Part shown: positions 62,055 through 64,000 of the stretch, piece after piece
Position numbering within the stretch: the stretch's first letter is position 1
How the letters are laid out: every line of letters begins with the position of its first letter
From: Marinobacter santoriniensis NKSG1
GTDB taxonomy: Bacteria > Pseudomonadota > Gammaproteobacteria > Pseudomonadales > Oleiphilaceae
Assembly (NCBI RefSeq): GCF_000347775.1
Contig: NZ_APAT01000005.1
Span: 62,001 to 126,000, forward strand
DNA: 64,000 nt
Direction of reading: 5' to 3'
Notes under the pieces: model-generated
What the model saw: the letters and a program-made list of their open reading frames with translations, nothing else
The model's database searches: none
What the model was told of the DNA's origin: nothing
Translations under genes and position numbers: made by a program

Positions 62055-64000
62055 TCAGGAGGTGGTTTCCTCCGGGTGGGGTTGCTCACGGAAGAGCTGT
62101 TGCCAGTCGGTCTGTTCGCTCCAGATCTGCAGGCGCTCGATGGCAGAGACGAGTTGATTCTTATGGGCCTCAATGTCAGCCGCGCCGCGTTTCAGTGCGG
62201 TTTCAAGCTGATTGGCGGCGCTCCTCAACTCGGGCACGCCACAGTACCGGGTGGCGCCGTGGAATTTGTGAACGCATTCCAGCAGAGGCTCCATCTCCTG
62301 CTCCGTCCAGAGCGCTTCGATCTTCTCCAGATCCGCAGGCAACTGCTCCAGCAGCATGCTGAATAGTTCTTCCGCCAGATCGGTTTTTCCCGCTGCAAGC
62401 TGGATGCTTTCTTCAACGCTGACGCAGTCTTTTTGCATCTTCCGGGTGGATGGGCGTAACACCCGCCTGGTGTCCCTCACCTCGGGAATCCGCTCGCCGG
62501 ATCCGGATTCTCCCGGCTCGTAGCCGGTGGATTCACGAATGATGGCCGTCAGTTGACTGCTGCTGATCGGTTTTGCCATGTACCCGTCAAAACCTTGCTG
62601 CGCGAGTCGGTCCTGTTCGTCGGCCAGGGCGTGCGCCGTCAGGGCAATGATGTGGGTCCGGTGGTTGCCGGAGTCGAGCTCCCGGATCCGGGCTGTCGTC
62701 TCTACGCCGTCCATGCCGGGCATCTGAAGATCCATGAAGACCAGATCAAAGGGGGCCTGACGGGCCTTGCTCAAAGCTTCGAAGCCGTTGCAGGCCCCTT
62801 CCGCCTCAATCTGGCAGTCATGCAGAAGCGTCATGACGAGCTTCAGATTGGCCTCGTTATCGTCGACCGCCAGAACCCTCGGGACATTGTGTCGGAACGC
62901 CTGGATCGTCGATGGTGCCGGCCGCCCCGGAGCGCGTCCGCCCGTGTGAATGCCGTGGACGAGCAGCAGGAGCTCGTCGTACAGAGTGGCGCGACAGACC
63001 GGCTTGGTCAGATGGCCACTCGCCTGGCCGGACATGGCTGCATCGTGGGTTTCCAGTGTCGGCGTGAGCAACAGGGTCCGGCAGTCCCGATCGACTTCCA
63101 GGGTCCGGACAAGGTTGCCGTATTGGCTCGAGCTGAGCAGGTGCCGTGTGATGCCGATGATGGCAACGGCATAGCCGGCCTGGCTTTTCTGGGCTTCTTC
63201 GATCTGTTCCTGCATCGCTGCCGGCGAGGATGCTCGGTCGACCTCCATGCCCCAGTCGCGCAGCATATGCTCTACGGCCAGTCCCGTCGTTTTCTGTTGC
63301 TCGAGGTAGATCACCCGCTCACCCCGGAGCGCATCCCTTGGCGTCACCGCGTCGTTACTGGTCGACAGTTCCGAGTTGAGTGTGAACCAGAACGTGGAGC
63401 CTTTGCCCAGTTCGCTTTCAAGGCCGATCTTGCCACCCATTTCCTCGACCAGTCGCTTGGAGATCGCGAGCCCGAGTCCGGTTCCACCGTACTGGCGGGC
63501 AGTTGAGGCATCCGCCTGGCTGAAGGCGTTGAACAGGGATTGTTGCTGCGCCCGCGACAGGCCGACACCCGAATCGGTGATGCTGATGCGAAGGGTGACA
63601 CGATTGTTTTCGGTGTCTTCTTCCTCAAGGCTGACTCGCAGGACAACCTCACCGGTCTGGGTAAACTTGATGGCATTGTTGACCAGATTGGTGATGACCT
63701 GTTTGACCCTCAGAGGGTCGCCCATCACGTTATCCGGAACATCGTTGTAAACCAGGGGGGCCAGGTCCAGATTCTTGGCGTGTGCCGCGGGAGCCAGCAT
63801 CACCATCACTTCCTCGATAATATCCCGGAGCTGGAATGGCACCCGGTCGAGAATGAGTTTGCCGGCTTCGATCTTGGAGAAATCGAGGATGTCGTTGATG
63901 ATCGTCAGAAGAATCTCGGACGATTTCCGGATGGTGTTCAGATGGTCCCGCTGTTGCCGTGGCAGCGGGCTCTTCAGAAGCAGTTCGGTGAAACCGATGA
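62055..64000 (-). CDS. barA: Hybrid sensor histidine kinase BarA/GacS, C-terminal part (5' end outside the window)
   Basis: The frame runs off the right edge, so the sensor, HAMP and the histidine box itself are missing; visible sequence begins just after it (IGFTELLLKSPLPRQQ). Present are the ATPase domain (N box VNNAIKFT, G boxes GVGLSRA and GGTGLGLAISKRL), a degenerate receiver-like stretch, a full receiver domain with DLVFMDLQMPGMDG, and a C-terminal Hpt domain (ECVHKFHGATRYCG) bearing the relay His. This is the tripartite BarA/GacS layout that phosphorylates UvrY/GacA and controls csrA-antagonising small RNAs. Location beside pdxJ fits Pseudomonas-type order. A GTG at 63842 is internal. 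Confidence 0.92.
   Translation of the reverse strand, partial: IGFTELLLKSPLPRQQRDHLNTIRKSSEILLTIINDILDFSKIEAGKLILDRVPFQLRDIIEEVMVMLAPAAHAKNLDLAPLVYNDVPDNVMGDPLRVKQVITNLVNNAIKFTQTGEVVLRVSLEEEDTENNRVTLRISITDSGVGLSRAQQQSLFNAFSQADASTARQYGGTGLGLAISKRLVEEMGGKIGLESELGKGSTFWFTLNSELSTSNDAVTPRDALRGERVIYLEQQKTTGLAVEHMLRDWGMEVDRASSPAAMQEQIEEAQKSQAGYAVAIIGITRHLLSSSQYGNLVRTLEVDRDCRTLLLTPTLETHDAAMSGQASGHLTKPVCRATLYDELLLLVHGIHTGGRAPGRPAPSTIQAFRHNVPRVLAVDDNEANLKLVMTLLHDCQIEAEGACNGFEALSKARQAPFDLVFMDLQMPGMDGVETTARIRELDSGNHRTHIIALTAHALADEQDRLAQQGFDGYMAKPISSSQLTAIIRESTGYEPGESGSGERIPEVRDTRRVLRPSTRKMQKDCVSVEESIQLAAGKTDLAEELFSMLLEQLPADLEKIEALWTEQEMEPLLECVHKFHGATRYCGVPELRSAANQLETALKRGAADIEAHKNQLVSAIERLQIWSEQTDWQQLFREQPHPEETTS

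Noticed and set aside
1..64000. tRNA, rRNA, CRISPR, insertion sequences, prophage, integrated elements or defence islands.
   Set aside because: Looked for by eye; no cloverleaf, regular repeat array, transposase, integrase other than XerD, or compositional break was seen. Short elements could have been missed without a computed search.

Overview
The window is about 60% GC chromosomal DNA from a gammaproteobacterium close to Marinobacter. The evidence is gene order and protein character: Pseudomonas/Marinobacter-type runs such as ffh-rpsP-rimM-trmD-rplS-xerD-dsbC-hom-thrC-recJ-prfB-lysS, rpoE(algU)-mucA-mucB-rseC-mucD and lepA-lepB-DUF4845-rnc-era-recO-pdxJ next to barA/gacS. The genus is an inference; no rRNA or other marker is present. 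Genes are densely packed, no gap exceeds 300 bases, and I see no tRNA, rRNA, CRISPR array, insertion sequence or prophage.

Layout. 1-7 kb: the 3' end of a chemoreceptor gene, a large secreted alpha/beta-hydrolase lipoprotein with a CRP/Vfr-type site in front, a PIN-PhoH ATPase, a CBS-pair protein, a START-domain protein and a DUF2804 protein whose coding end contains a 33-base perfect palindrome. 6.8-9.4 kb: a minus-strand run DUF1244-HopJ-minC-minD-minE, divergent from dinB across a consensus LexA box. 10.5-12.3 kb: PAP2 phosphatase and a GT4 glycosyltransferase. 12.4-16.8 kb: aldo/keto reductase, a small orphan secreted protein, an acetyl-CoA hydrolase/transferase and an FKBP isomerase. 16.7-18.4 kb: olsA and olsB for ornithine lipid. 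18.6-21 kb: an RstA/RstB-like two-component system. 21-32 kb: glpK, argF with an ABC ATPase, grxD, a TonB-like protein, DUF1631, a CorC-type membrane protein and ypjD. 30.8-44.2 kb: the translation, tRNA modification, recombination and threonine-synthesis block ending with ung. 44.2-48.6 kb: an HDOD protein, ygfZ, a YgfX-like gene, sdhE and nadB. 48.7-53 kb: the envelope-stress sigma factor operon, closed by a strong terminator. 53-64 kb: a CHASE-PAS-GGDEF-EAL protein, the lepA to pdxJ run, and the 3' part of a BarA/GacS hybrid kinase.

How parts fit together. Two separate operons for non-phosphorus or remodelled membrane lipids (olsB-olsA; glycosyltransferase-PAP2) each sit behind 7-base TGTCA-type repeats with an exact 11-base period, the layout of PhoB boxes. 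They also share a nearly identical stretch leading to a CATAG -10-like element. This suggests one phosphate-starvation lipid programme encoded at two places in the window. The LexA box between dinB and the min run raises the possibility that DNA damage also touches division-site selection. The rpoE-muc operon has its own sigma-E-like promoter candidate. prfB carries the classical autoregulatory +1 frameshift.

Limits: functions come from reading motifs and gene order; no database search was run. Regulatory sites are sequence matches only.
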